From assembly GCA_010909165.1 (NCBI GenBank), contig MU008164.1:124001-188000 (forward strand): DNA of 64,000 nt. Direction: 5' to 3'. Shown one piece after another: positions 1-11,225 of this stretch. Position numbers and translations under genes: made by a program. This stretch comes from Anthoceros angustus (Eukaryota; Streptophyta; Anthocerotopsida; Anthocerotales; Anthocerotaceae). Position 1 is the first letter of the stretch; every line of letters starts with the position of its first letter. The notes below the pieces were generated by a model. The model worked only from the letters and a program-made list of their open reading frames with translations. It was not told where the DNA came from and did no database searches.

Positions 1-99
1 TCCGGCCCCCTGAATCATACCTTGTAGCTGAGAGCCCTACACGCACAATCCCTTCTTGTGATGATGTGTTTCTCTACATCTAGAGATTCGACATCCCTT

Positions 100-756
100 T
101 GGTATCTTGATTCAAAGCGTCGCTAATATCTGCAACAATAGAGATTTATTCACCACTTTTGTGCGGACTACTCGACAGTGGTGATTGTCGTGAACGGACA
201 CATTGAAGGAAAGGTACTATACAACTAACTACTTCGCTAGGAACGGAGTTATTTCTTGACAATGTGCTCTATGTACCTTCTATGTCCAAGAACCTTCTCT
301 GTTCGTGCTCTCACTACCAGATGTAATATACAATTCCTCTTTACCAATGATGCATGTCGACTGTTTGCGGGTAAGGCCCCAGAACAGTGCATTGCCATTG
401 GGAGAGCTCAAGATGAGCTGTATGTCCTTCAGCTCACACCTATATCTTCCTCAAGTGGAAGATCTGCTACATGTGATGTAGCACATATGCCTGCAGATGT
501 TTCTAACAAGACACTCTTGTGGCATATGAGACTTGGACATCCTAACTTGCCTAAGCTCCTACGACTCTCACAAGGAGATTATTACCGGGCCCAAGAAGGA
601 TTACCCAAACTACCCAAACACATGCCTATGTGTGAATCCTGTGTGGTGGGCAAGCATAAGCAAATGCCTTTTACCAACACAAGTGCAACTCGAGCAACTA
701 CTTTGTTGGAATTGGTACATGCGGACATTTGTGGTCCACTCGATCACCTTCCTTAG
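100..756 (+). pseudogene. copia protease remnant and GAG-pre-integrase domain
   Basis: At about 100-114 the frame reads WYLDS, the copia form of the aspartic protease active site (usually LDSGAS), followed by a frameshift. Near 258-290 DNVLYVPSMSKNLL, the end of the protease region, is readable. Downstream of a further shift near 298, the GAG-pre-integrase signature follows: LLWHMRLGHPN at about 510-545 and the zinc finger CESCVVGKHKQMPF at about 635-675. The open stretch ends at 756 in HADICGPL, where the first catalytic aspartate of the integrase core sits. Confidence 0.85.
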
Positions 757-1599
757 GGGAGCAGTATTACCTTGTGATCGTTGATGATTACAGTGGGTTT
801 ACGCATACTTATCCGTGAAGAAGAAAAGTGATGCTTTCAGCACCTTCCAAGACTTTAGAGTGATGGCTGAATCTCAGACTTGCTCCAAGGTTCACTGTCT
901 GCGGACAGATAACGGAGGTGAGTTTAGCTCCAATGTTTTTCAAGATTGGTGTAAGGCTCATGGAATCTTGCGGCAGTATACAGTACCTTATACATCCCAG
1001 CAAAACGGGATTGCTGAGAAGAAGATTGGGACCTTGGCAGCGCAGCTAGGACAATGCTCTCTGCCTCCCATCTTCCGAAGCCCTATTGGGCAGAAGCTGT
1101 GGTCACAGCTACCTATGTAATGAATCGGATCCATACATCAGCCATTCCGTTAGGGACAACACCATTTGAGTTATGGTATCAGAGGAAACAGGGTAGTTCT
1201 CGAGTGTTTGGTTGCACCGGGCCTGTTCCCCTTCAAGGCCGGCCTAAGCTAGCAGACAGGGCCACCAGACACATATTTGTTGGCTACGGCGAGCAGGTGA
1301 AAGCCTACAAGCTTTACATGCCTTCTACACGCCAACTTACTTATGCCAGGAGCGTTGTCTTCAATGAAGCTCCAGTGGTCGCTCGCGCAGTGGAAGCCTC
1401 TTCCGCGAGTGGAGAGTCCAGTCACCAACCTACTAAGGACTCACCTTGGGATTCAGATGACATCCCAGACACCAGCAGCTTTGATTCTCACATATTTCAG
1501 CGGCGATCACCTCCGGATGAGGATTCCTCTACCCTATTCCGGTGTCTCAAGTGGCTTCCAACTGCTTTTATTGATCACGCCGTGATCCGGCCTTTCTAA
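757..1599 (+). pseudogene. copia integrase core and C-terminal region
   Basis: Two overlapping frames carry the retroviral-type integrase core. The second catalytic aspartate is in LRTDNGGEF (about 900-926). The glutamate is in QQNGIAEKKIGTL (about 998-1036). A frameshift near 1050-1100 leads into YWAEAVVTATYVMNRI and RATRHIFVGYGEQVKAYKLY, typical of the integrase tail. D, D and E are all still recognisable although the frame is broken. Confidence 0.88.
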
Positions 1600-2220
1600 T
1601 CTCGGCTTTCATTCCCCGCTCCGTGATGCTCGTGAAGAGCCGCAGCCGATGGCTTCCGACCATTGGACAACACCGCAGCCCTCACACAATATGCACAGAC
1701 ACTCCAGCCCACACTCCCAGCCGGATCGGGCGGGCCGCGCCACCGCTGGAGATGCGCCCGCACGTACCGGTAGTGAGCGCGGATGAATGACCGTGCGCTG
1801 TTAGGCGGGCGGATGCTGCGCGGTGGATGCACCGGCGAGCCGCAGCCGATGGCTTCCGACCTATTGGACAACACCCGACGCCTCCTCACAATATGCACAG
1901 ACACTCCAGCCCACACTCCCGCTCGGATCAGCGCCAGTGCCACGACCCCTGGAGATGCGCCCGCACGCGGTAGTGAGCGGATGAGGTCTGCACAGCGCCT
2001 GTAGCGCGGCGGATGTTAGAGCGGATGCCGACGCAGGCATGTGCCGAGCGCGGCTCCGACGCAGGTGATGGTCTAGATGGATCGTGTGTGGTGGCCGGGC
2101 GGCGCGCCGATGCCTGGAGTATGGGCACATGCGCCGGCGGTGCAGGGCGGCAGGCGGGCATTGGGGAGCAAGCAGGCGGGAGCGGAGGAGCGGTGCCTTC
2201 GCCGTTCTTCCCAACGGAAT
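1600..2220. repeat. GC-rich block with a 200-bp-spaced direct duplication inside the copia element
   Basis: The segment beginning GAGCCGCAGCCGATGGCTTC occurs at 1637 and again at 1837, exactly 200 bp apart. About 150 bp match between the copies, including ATATGCACAGACACTCCAGC and the stretch around GGAGATGCGCCCGCACG. The block is much richer in GC than the flanking copia sequence and shows no polyprotein signature. It lies in the variable linker between integrase and RT, so it is either an insertion or an expanded linker. Confidence 0.7.
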
Positions 2221-3110
2221 CGTCCTCCGTTCGGTGGTCCCCGAACCACCGTATCTCCGCGTGCCGTTCTCGGGCAATTACAGATATTTTGGCTAATACA
2301 CATGATGGAAATACCCCAAATTATTCAGAAGAGCATTTAGCCGATGATTTTATTAATGCTGCTATTTCTGATTTTGCTGACACCACTTCGGAAATGACTA
2401 GGGCTCTTCATGTGCATGCTCTTTTGACGGTTGACAATGAACCGGCTACCTATCAAGAGGCACTGAATGGGCCCAATGGTGCAGCATGGAAAGTCGCAAT
2501 AGAAAGTGAGTATAATTCTTTGATTAAAAATCACACTTGGGATTTAGTCTCACTTCCTCCTGGTCGTAAACCCATCCTATGCAAGTGGGTATTTAAAACA
2601 AAATTAAATGCTGATGGCTCAATTGAACGTTATAAAGCACGACTTGTTGCTAAAGGTTATAGCCAGGTTGCCAGTGTAGATTATCAAGAGACTTTTTCGC
2701 CGGTAGTCAAGACCCAATCCTTGAGGGTACTCTTAGCCTTAGCTGCAGAGTTGAATTTAGAAATCCATCAAATGGATGTTTGCACTGCATTTTTATATGG
2801 GGAACTTAAGGAAGAAATATATATGCGGCAGCCCGAGGGCTATGAAGATGCCAATGCTGAGCTTGTTTGTAAGTTGCTTAAGTGCCTCTATGGCTTAAAA
2901 CAAAGTGCTCATATATGGTATTATAAATGTGATGGTCGTCTTAAATTTATTGGCTTTATTCAAAGCCATGCTGATAGTAATGTTTATTATCTTGCTGACG
3001 GTTCTGACTTTATCATTTTAGCCTTATATGTTGATGATGTATGTATGTTTGGCACTAGTATGACCCTCATCAATAGCGTTAAAGATATGTTACGGCTGAA
3101 TTTGAAATGA
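2221..3110 (+). pseudogene. copia reverse transcriptase (RVT_2)
   Basis: This is the best preserved part of the element. In one frame it reads through ATYQEALNGPNGAAWKVAI, NHTWDLVSLPPGRKPI, CKWVFKTKLNADGSIERYKA, ARLVAKGYSQ, ETFSPVVKTQSLRVLLALAA, HQMDVCTAFLYGELKEEIYM, QPEGYED, CLYGLKQSAHIWY and the catalytic ALYVDDV (about 3030-3050). These are the ordered RVT_2 motifs of plant copia elements. The frame is lost just after 3107, where a stop follows LRLNLK. Confidence 0.95.
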
Positions 3111-3960
3111 AGGATATTGGAGTTCTTCAATGGTGCCTTGGCATTGATTCTCCGTGATCGGCCTAATGGCCGGATTTTTATGCATCAACAGAAATATGTC
3201 AGGGAAATTTTAACCCGATTTAATATGCAATCTGCTCGGCTGTATCTACTCCGGGCGGTTGGTATTCGATTATCTCTGATGGACAATCCGATGCTCAGCG
3301 TGAGGATATGTTTACTATCCCTTATGCTGCATGTGTGGGTTGTCTTCTTTATTTGGCTAATTGGACTCGGCCTGATATTATGTATGCTGTTAACGCTGTT
3401 GCTCAATATCTTCAAAATCCTGGGCGGGTCCATTGGGTCGCCGTGAAGAGGATCTTGAGATACTTGAGTGGTACCTCCACATATGGCATTTGCTATACCT
3501 CCACCGGTCAAAATCACTTCAACCTCACTGGTTTTGTGGATGCCGACTGGGCCTCCGACGCTGATACACGAAAAAGCATTTCTGCCTATTGCTTTATGTT
3601 AGCTGGAGCTTCCATAAGTTGGCGGTGTAAGAAGCAAACTAGTCTAGCCTTGAGTTCAACAGATGCAGAATATAAAGCTCTTCAAAAGCGGTAAAAAGAG
3701 GCAGCTCACTTTTGAGTGATATTAAGCGTCCTCGTCTATGCCTACAACACTCAATTGTGACAATATGTCGGCCATCGCTTTAGTAGCTAATCCTCGTTAT
3801 CATGCTCGTACTAAGCATATTGGGCTATATCATCATTATATCCACGATGTTACTTCAAGAGGAGTGGTGATAGTTGCTTATATTAATCAAGAGAGAATCT
3901 GCCGATATATTTACTAAGTCACTTCCTACTTATAAACACAATAAGCATAGGGAAGGACTT
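3111..3960 (+). pseudogene. copia RT end and RNase H domain
   Basis: After the RT stop, KDIGVLQWCLGI is readable in a shifted frame. From about 3320 another frame gives CVGCLLYLANWTRPDIMYAV, VKRILRYLSGTSTYGI, GFVDADWASDADTRKS and SLALSSTDAEYKAL, the copia RNase H signature including the DADWA motif. A further shift near 3690 precedes LNCDNMSAIALVANPRYHAR and TKHIGLYHHYIHD (about 3748-3848). A later in-frame stop breaks the final helix. Several independent breaks make this clearly dead. Confidence 0.92.
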
Positions 3961-4034
3961 GGCGTAGTTGGCGACATCATTGCACAAGCAACTAAGGAAG
4001 CAAAATGTACAACACACTAAGTTTTTCAAGCTTG

Positions 4035-4305
4035 AGTGGAGGAGGAGTGATGAGTGGATGAAGCTAATCAGAATTAGATCCAATCGTCAAGTCACTTAGT
4101 AGTACTATAAGCAAATCTTTGTGTGCCTAGAGCTGAGTGGGAGTGTGAAGAGACACATCTCTAACACACAAAGCTAGTCTAGGTGTTTCAGTACGTCGTT
4201 TCGTAATAACGTATAAGAACACATTTTTGTATTGTTGATAATTAATCGAAAGAGTCAAGCTACGAAGTTCTATCGCTCGTGTCTTCGCTCTTTCACTCAT
4301 ACACA
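4035..4305 (+). repeat. polypurine tract and 3' LTR of the copia element
   Basis: A purine-rich GAGTGGAGGAGGAG tract (about 4035-4048) directly precedes TGATGAGTGGATGAAG, a plausible TG start of the LTR. The LTR runs about 255 bp, has a TATA-like GTATAAGAACA near 4210, and probably ends in CA at TCATACACA (about 4305). The position just after the RNase H tail supports this. The exact ends cannot be proved because the 5' LTR is outside the window. Confidence 0.6.
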
Positions 4306-4745
4306 CCAGACTTTAAAGCATGTGAGAAGCGGGTAGTGTTACGACGGTGGATCCACCGCTTGAAGTATGAATTCTTTGAATGCAATTCTTCCGTGTCATG
4401 TGTGCGCTTGTTCCGTGTGATGTCTTTGTTGCTCGAAGGATTGTCGACGTGATTGGGATTTTTTGAAATCTGTCCTGGCTGGTGCGATCCGTGGGCCACC
4501 GATCATTCATATGGTTTCCAGCACAAGCACGCTTTTAATTTCTGTAAGCTTTCGAGGGCACTTCATACTTGGGCACACGGTGAGAATGTGAGGTGTGAAA
4601 TTGCCCTAGATCCTTCCTGCAGACAGCGCGCTGTTGACTGTGGTCACTCTTTCACTTTTCGTTGGAACCCATGGAGCCCTGTGAGTCATGAGGCACTGGG
4701 AAGCATGGAGCACTTTTGAACCAGCCTTTGTGGAAAGTCAGGGCA
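4306..4745. other. intergenic stretch without recognisable genes
   Basis: Between the copia LTR and the PPR relic there are only short open frames in all directions. None carries a known motif, and no repeat structure was seen. Confidence 0.6.
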
Positions 4746-4759
4746 GTCAGCCACAGACG

Positions 4760-5218
4760 TCAGAGTGGAAGCCCTGGACATTGTGTGAAATTTGCGTGTG
4801 AGAGTGAGTGAGCAGAGTGCAGCGAGAGACTGTAGTTCCTGGCCCATGCCCTAGTGGGAATATCCCGCTGTCATATATACTAGTCCATGATGTGACCGCA
4901 TTTTTGTGAGGGAGCCTGTCCAACACCGTAAGCGCGTCTTCTACACTGCCACACTTTGCATACATGTTGAACAAACTGGTGGCCACAGATACATCAGCTT
5001 CGTGTCGTAGATCCCGGACATGTATATTTCTGAGCTGCAGGACGAGCCTGTCCAGCAGGAATTTCAACCAGGCCTTTGTGGACACGCAATATTGGAGGCC
5101 ATTCAGAACGGGCTCCCCGCTGCAGGCAGTTGTAGAGAGCGCAGACATACTTCTTTGTCACCTCCGAGCTCGTCGCATGGGCTGCTGCATCAACATTGCT
5201 ATCGCTAGGGGCTGGCAT
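4760..5218 (-). pseudogene. PPR protein relic
   Basis: Reading the minus strand, EADVSVATSLFNMYAKCGSV followed by EDALTVLDRLPHKNAV matches the S/L-type PPR repeats of the large genes at 53979-60259 (MYAKCGSVEDARRVFDRLP). In a neighbouring frame VTKKYVCALYNCLQ resembles the start of the next repeat. Only about two repeats remain, the frame shifts between them, and there is no start codon or DYW domain. It is a decayed piece of the amplified PPR family. Confidence 0.7.
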
Positions 5219-5745
5219 GTCTATTACCTGTGAAGATGGAATGACTGCACTTGACTGGGCAAATAAGCATGGGCAACTTGAAACTGCAGGCTGTCGGTCG
5301 GGTCACAAGAGCAATCTTGAACAAAAGAGTTTGGGGTCCCTTAGCGAGAAATGGTGTTGTTGGCAAGGAGGACATTGATGTGGTCCTCATTGAACGATTA
5401 TTGAGTCATACATATACAGGACATCCACTGACGACGGTTTTGGAGCGTTATCTTAGTGTTCCTGCCAGGGTGGGATGACATCTCAAACGTGATGCAACAG
5501 CTGGCAACCTCCAGCTTTCTTGCTGCCGAGGCCAAGATTTTACTTCTTCCGTTGCCTTCAAGTTGAGCAGAAAAAGGTTTTCAAACGTCCACCTCCAGGT
5601 GTACGCAAGACTGTTCTCGCAACCAGTGTTGCTGCAACTGCAATTACTATCGGTGATGTTGTACTTGTCACTGACCCGCGCCGACCAAAGGAGAAAAGCT
5701 ATGATCCGGATATACACGAAATGATGGTAGTTCGGGCTACTGCTT
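5190..5745 (+). pseudogene. NIH/DExH6-type RNA helicase fragment (ankyrin repeat to helicase C), intronless
   Basis: Three frames in succession give a colinear protein. First comes an ankyrin-like segment, EDGMTALDWANKHGQLETA (about 5230-5286). Then ILNKRVWGPLARNGVVGKED and IDVVLIERLLSH (about 5310-5408). Then VILVFLPGWDDISNVMQQLA (about 5450-5510). Finally EQKKVFKRPPPGVRK and ITIGDVVLV...KEKSYDP (about 5565-5715). Ankyrin repeats inside a DExH helicase followed by the LPGWDDI and RPPPGVRK..LAT..A.TAITI.DVV motifs are typical of plant NIH/DExH6 and animal YTHDC2. At least two frameshifts (about 5292, 5445) break it, and motif VI (QRxGRxGR) is missing. No introns interrupt some 550 bp, so it may be a processed copy (inference). 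Confidence 0.75.
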
Positions 5746-6473
5746 AGCAACGTGGTGGCGAATTGGGGCCCTGAGCTCCCCATCGGAGCCTGCTCTCCAG
5801 CAACCAAACGAGCACGAACAAGCCTCCTCCAGTCCATGTCCGGCACTACGGGCGGCCTGGCTGGGTGGCATCACCACTGTGCTGCCCATCTCCTTGCTTC
5901 CTCTTACGGTCTTGAGGAGGAGACTGCGGGTTGTTGTTCCCGTTCTTGGAAGCCTCACACACATGACTCCAATCATGCATCCCCATCCCCATACCACACA
6001 CATCAACCTCCAACCTCCACAAACAAGCAAACAAACAACGCCATCACCAGAGCCCTTGGATCCTCATCACCACCGCAGTCACACCCGGCCGCAGACACCA
6101 AAGCCCGCCGAGGCGAGCGAAGCCCTTCGTCCGAGCCACGACATGCCTCAGAAACCACCTCTCCGAGCCCGGCCTCCTCACTTGACAACCCGTTATTCTC
6201 ACTCACTCGAACAAGCCCGGCCCATTACGAGACTAAAGAATCGCTATCAAAGGCGAAGTCGGAATCGAATGTCACTGCCATGAGCCGCCCTCCGGCTCAA
6301 CAGCGCCCCAATTCGCGCTCGCCTCCCGACCTCCTCCGAACCTCAACTCGCACCCAAGCCTCCACCGGCACCAACCATCACGTGCCTCGCTCACGTGATG
6401 GAGGCGATACCGAACCCCGCTCTCCACCGGGCTGGGCTAGCGCCAGGGCTATGGCACCCACGACACCAACCAC

Positions 6474-6690
6474 GGCGGCGGCGGCGGCGGCGGCCACATC
6501 GCCCGCCCGATGTGGCTCTCTTGAAGCCAGTTGCCTAAGTCGACAGACAGACATTGGCACCCGCAAGCGACCCTCGCTGTGAGGGATGTGAAGAATCTAG
6601 GATGCACCACAGTTCGCTCCCGTCAGCCTTGGACCATGGCTCCCACACCCTCTATGCTCCATGCTCCATGCTCCATGCTCCACACCCAGC
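6474..6690. repeat. GGC triplet run and TGCTCCA heptamer repeats, copy 1
   Basis: A GGC triplet run lies at about 6474-6493. A heptamer TGCTCCA repeat follows at about 6653-6682 (four to five units). Both recur in the second large duplication copy at about 8130-8155 and 8297-8325, so they predate the duplication. Confidence 0.8.
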
Positions 6691-6904
6691 TCCCTCTTAC
6701 AGCCCACTGAGATTGAAGTGTGAAAGGCAGTTGGAGGTAGGAGGCTCCAGCGTATTGGGTGCACCGGCGTCCCTTGCGTGTGGCCTTGGAGATTACCGAT
6801 CAATAAAAAGTAAAAATGGAGTTTAGACTTGTGAAATGAAAGGGAGCCTTAAGTTGAGGGTGTGTGGGATGTGTGGGATGTGTGTGTGCGTGAGTGTGTC
6901 TCCT

Positions 6905-6985
6905 GAAAATTTTAACATAGGAGATGGTCTCCTGAAGATTCAAACATAGGAGATGGTCTCTGGAGATTCAAACATAGGAGATTGG
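6905..6985. repeat. short tandem repeats with ACATAGGAGATGGTCTC
   Basis: Three imperfect units of about 30 bp each contain ACATAGGAGAT followed by GGTCTC or TGG. The corresponding array in the second duplication copy is at about 8545-8610. No coding role is seen. Confidence 0.75.
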
Positions 6986-7261
6986 TTTGCTAACATTATG
7001 GTGAAATAAAAAATTTTACACACGAACTAGATGCTACTCTCTACAAGCAGCCATTGCTATTCCACTCATAATGTACAATGCACATTAGTCCTGTATGTAA
7101 CATTCCAATTTCTGGACAACATATGGTGTACACTTAAACACTTCATGAAATACAGCATATGCTACTGAAAACTCTTATGCTGACAAATACTTATCACTGA
7201 TCGCATGAGCAATCTTCTCAGCGCTTGTTCTATGCACTATGCCCTTTGAATATGTTGAGCG

Positions 7262-7420
7262 AAAAAGGTTTTCAAGCGTCCACCTCCGGTGTACGATTCA
7301 ACCCGGTGTTCTTGCAAGCGCAATTACTATCGGTGATGTTGTACTTGTCACTGACCCGGGCCGACCAAAGGAGAAAAGCTATGATCCGGATATACACGAA
7401 ATGACTGGTAGTTCGGGCTA
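7262..7420 (+). pseudogene. second copy of the helicase C fragment
   Basis: This is the duplicate of 5570-5728. It still encodes KRFSSVHL in one frame and ITIGDVVLVTDPGRPKEKSY in another, with a deletion between them that removes the residues after RPPPG. It has the conserved glycine in DPGRPKEKSYDP, whereas copy 1 has arginine (DPRRP). Copy 2 is therefore closer to the ancestral helicase at that site. It is non-functional. Confidence 0.75.
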
Positions 7421-9013
7421 CCTGTTTAGCAACGTGGGTGGCAGCAATTGGGGCCCTGAGCTCCCCATCGGAGCCTGCTCTCCAGCAACCAAACGAGCAC
7501 GAACAAGCCTCCTCCAGTCCATGTCCGGCACTACGGGCGGCCTGGCTGGGTGGCATCACCACTGTGCTGCCCATCTCCTTGCTTCCTCTTACGGTCTTGA
7601 GGAGGTTGTTGTTCCCGTTCTTGGAAGCCTCACACATGACTCCAATCATGCATCCCCATCCCCATACCACACACATCAACCTCCAACCTCCACAAACAAG
7701 CAAACAAACAACGCCATCACGAGCCCTTGGATCCTGCATCACCGGCATCACACCCGGTCGCACACCAAAGCCCGCTCGAGGCGGGCCGAAGCCCTTCGTC
7801 CGAGCCCGACATGCCTCGAAACCACCTCTCCGAGCCCGGCCTCCTCGCCTTGACAACCCGTTATTCTCACTCACTCGAACAAGCCCGGCCCATTACGAGA
7901 CTAAAGAATCGCTATCAAAGGCGAAGTCGGAATCAGTCTGCACTGCGAGCTTTGCCCTCCGGCTCAACAGCGCCCCAATTCCGCGCTCGCTCCCTCACCT
8001 CCTCCGAACCTCAACTCGCTGACCTCCACTGGCACCAACCATCACGTGCCTCGCTCACGTGATGGAGGCGATCCACCCGCTCTCCCCTGCACCGCAGGCT
8101 GGCAGCCAGCCCCCTATGGCGACACCAACCACGGCGGGCGGCGGCGGCGGCGGCGTCACATCGCCCGCCCCTGTGGCTCTCTTGAAGCCGATTGCCTAAG
8201 TCGGCAGGCAGACATTGGCCCTGGCGCGAGGATGTGAAGAATCTAGGATGCACCAGTTCGCTCCGTCGACCTTGGACCATGGCTCCCACACCCTCTATGC
8301 TCCATGCTCCATGCTCCATGCTCCACACCCAGCTCCCTCTTACAGCCCACTGAGATTGAAGTGTGAAAGGCAGTTGGAGGTAGGAGGCTCCAGCGTATTG
8401 GGTGCACCGGCGTCCCTTGCGTGTGGCCTTGGAGATTACCGATCAATAAAAGGTTTAGACTTGTGAAATGAAAGGAGCCTTAAGTTGAGGGTGTGTGGGA
8501 TGTGTGGGATTCAAACATAGCGTGGTGTGTCTCTGAAAATTTTAACATAGGAGATGGTCTCAAGATTCAAACATAGGAGATGGTCTCTGGAGATTCAAAC
8601 ATAGGAGATTGGTTTGCTAACATTATGGTGAAATAAAATTTTACACATGAACTAGATGCTACTCTACAAGCATTGCTATTCCACTCATAATGTACAATGC
8701 ACATTAGTCCTGTATGTAACATTCCAATTTACAACATATGGTGTACACTTAAACACTTCATGAAATACAGCATATGCTACTGAAAACTCTTATGCTGACA
8801 AATACTTATCACTGATCGCATGAGCAATCTTCTCAGCGCTTGTTCTATGCACTATGCCCTTTGAATATGTTGAGCAGATGTTCCTCATCACCTTGGTCCT
8901 TTTAAGCAAGCCCTTTGTAATCTCAATCTATGAGGTGTATCGCCACTGAGAATTCCAAATCTTTTGTCCTTGTGTACCTCAATACTTTTCAATATCACCC
9001 CAAAAAAACACCT

Positions 9014-9496
9014 GATTTACTGGACAGCACTATCTCCGATAATTATGCGCATAGAATATATCTCATCCTCTACTGCCTTTATTTTCACCGTATTAGCTTT
9101 CATCTCCTCTTTCAACACTTTTATCTGAGAATTTGTCTTTACATTCAAGTCTTTAATTTCTTCTTCGAGACATCCAAACTTGGAATTCATTTCCCTGATG
9201 GTTGCTGCCAAGTCCCCATACGTATCTCCAAAATCAGTCCCCTCAAGTAGTAAGGATCCACAAGAAAGAGATGATATTTCCTCGGTGGTCCGCTCCTCAA
9301 GGTTATAAAGTTTCAACTTGGCTCTCGTTCCCTCCTTCGCCTCCTTCTCCATTAAATTCATGATCCTACTCTTGGTAACTATATCCACAAAGCCGGATTG
9401 ATCGGATTTCCATACTTTTTTTGGACCGTCATCACCTACAGTCCTCTTCATATTCCCAGAATTTTTGATTTTGCTCCTTGTACAAATCGAGCTCAT
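9014..9496 (-). CDS. hypothetical coiled-coil protein, orphan ORF
   Basis: An ATG at 9496 opens a frame of 159 codons on the minus strand. A polypyrimidine stretch with TTTTGGCAG (a splice acceptor-like site) lies just upstream, so it could be an internal or last exon. The N-terminal third is basic (KRTVGDDGPKKVWK). The middle has charged helices (LMEKEAKEGTRAKLKLYNLE). The C-terminal third is a heptad-like stretch (CLEEEIKDLNVKTNSQIKVL and beyond) suggesting a coiled coil. No family was recognised; a LINE ORF1-like or structural protein is possible but unsupported. No transposon hallmark was seen beside it. Confidence 0.4.
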
Positions 9497-9529
9497 TTCC
9501 AACCTGCCAAAATACAAAATCGAGGTTAG

Positions 9530-11225
9530 GATTACGCATTCATAACCTTCCCAATCTTAAACACTTATTCCTCATAATTCCACTTATTCCTCATAATTCT
9601 TCTGGACTTCTCAATTTTGCGTTGGGATACGGCCGGAGTCATGCCTCCTAAGCCTAAACCTAATCCCGACACTATACCGAAGCCTAACCTAATCCGGCAC
9701 TACAGGACCTGCCATTCCCATCATCCCCACTCCACGAGGTCCACGAGGGTAGAGGGGGGACCACCAGGATACATGGGTGGACCTGGCATTGGTGGACGGG
9801 CCAATGCCAGAGGGCTCTCAAGATGAGGTTCCCCTCCACACTCCATATCTTCGTCTCGGTGGACCTGGACCCATTCCACTGATGCCCCCATTTGGCTCCA
9901 TATCATGACAACGTCCCCTAAAGATGAGGACGTCCCCTAAAGATGAGGACTCCTAAACCACCCGAATGAACTCCCATACGATGCTGGGGAGCCGGTGATG
10001 GCAACTCCTTCACCAGACCAGCTCTTTGTCAACGGTAAGCACCATAAGCCTCCGTAGCTCCCCACCCACAAACTACTCCTCCACCGATGAGAACAATAAG
10101 CCTCCGAGGCTTCCCACCCACAAAGTAAGTCTCCACCTCCACTGCCACAGCCACCGGCCAGAGCTGACCATTCTAGAATGCTTCAACAGCTACAACCCCA
10201 GCCCACCCCACCTTCCTCACCTCCCAGCTCATTCAACGCATCCCTCTCCGCACCAGAGGGACTCTTAGCCACCCGACGCCCGCGATGCAAAAGTCACAGT
10301 CTAGAATCGGTGGGAATGGTAATCATGGACGACATCAAGCAAGCTGCAACCATCTCCTTCACAAACCCTAAAGCCCCAACGGGGCCCCTCCTGAACCCTT
10401 CTCCTCCTCTATGGTGATCCACCTCCCCATTCGGAACCCAATGCACCCTGTTCTCAGCACCTCCGCTAGCAAACCCTCGACCCCCCATCATTCCATATTC
10501 CGCAACCTTGTGCCCTCCCCTCTCCGATGATCTCCCCGAGCCTGCCTGTCCCCAGACGTGTCCCGTCGTCTAAGCTCCAATCCCCCAACAACAGTTGAAG
10601 CCACTTTGTACGAGAGGTCCAAGGAAGTAACCAAGATCGGGAACCAGCGTGGGCAGACTGTCCATCAGCTCCTCCCGGTTGCTGCTATGCTGCTGCCCCT
10701 TGATGTTTCCGAGGCGCTCCAGCTGCCGCCTCCCTGTGTTGCAGCGAGCATAGGCACTGGGCCTACCGTACCTTGTCCCCTAACCATTCACACACAGCAC
10801 AGCACATGATGTACACACAAACACACACAACACACACCTGACGGGGTTCCGCACACGCGCTCCGCACACCTCAAGATTGCGGCACCGAGCATTCACCTAG
10901 CACACCGAATTCTGTCCTTACGGCGCTTCGGCGAGGGCGCTTCGGCGAGGGCGCTCCGGCGAAGGCGCTGCCCCTCCTGGCCGGAGGAGCGCGGCTGCCC
11001 CCCTTCCTCAGCCCGGCCCCGTACAGGCGTACAAGGGTGCTGTCAGTCAGGGTGCGTTCGCGTGTATGCCCATCCCTTACCTCAAAACAACCCTGATGAA
11101 GCTGGTGTAGGCCGCACAATTTTCTCAGATGTATGTGTGGATCACCTACACATATATAGGGTTTAGGCCGCACAATTTTCTCGAATATCGCAGTTTCCTT
11201 GGCCCTCTACCTGAGCTGGGGAGAC
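9530..11225. other. low-complexity intergenic DNA with small tandem repeats
   Basis: No convincing gene is present. Notable items are a 17-bp tandem pair CCCCTAAAGATGAGGAC at about 9915-9950, a GCGCTTCGGCGAGG run of four imperfect units at about 10922-10972, and a duplicated GGCCGCACAATTTTCTC at about 11110 and 11166. The open frames are proline- and serine-rich composition artefacts. Confidence 0.6.

Larger units (their letters stand above)
1..4048 (+). mobile_element. Ty1/copia retrotransposon, decayed, 5' end outside the window
   Basis: Fragments of a copia polyprotein occur in canonical order: protease, GAG-pre-integrase, integrase, reverse transcriptase, RNase H, then a purine-rich tract and an LTR. 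The order integrase before RT marks it as Ty1/copia rather than Ty3. Frameshifts and stops break every domain, for example near 115, 298, 760, 1100, 3110 and 3690, so it cannot be autonomous. A GC-rich block (about 1600-2220) separates the integrase tail from the RT. The 5' LTR and gag lie before position 1. The individual domains are listed separately. Confidence 0.93.
5563..8869. repeat. tandem duplication of about 1.65 kb (two copies)
   Basis: Copy 1 runs about 5563-7254 and copy 2 about 7255-8869. They share the helicase C fragment, GGCCCTGAGCTCCCCATCGG, the run of GGC triplets, the TGCTCCA heptamers and the ACATAGGAGATGG repeats in the same order. The six bases TTGAGC occur at the left edge (5563), the junction (7255) and the right edge (8870), as expected for unequal exchange or slippage at microhomology. 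Copy 2 is about 77 bp shorter through many small indels. Both copies have broken frames. Confidence 0.93.

Noticed and set aside
10026-10500. Ser/Pro-rich frames as a regulatory protein gene
   Set aside because: Several overlapping frames share the same composition bias; none has a domain or splice support.
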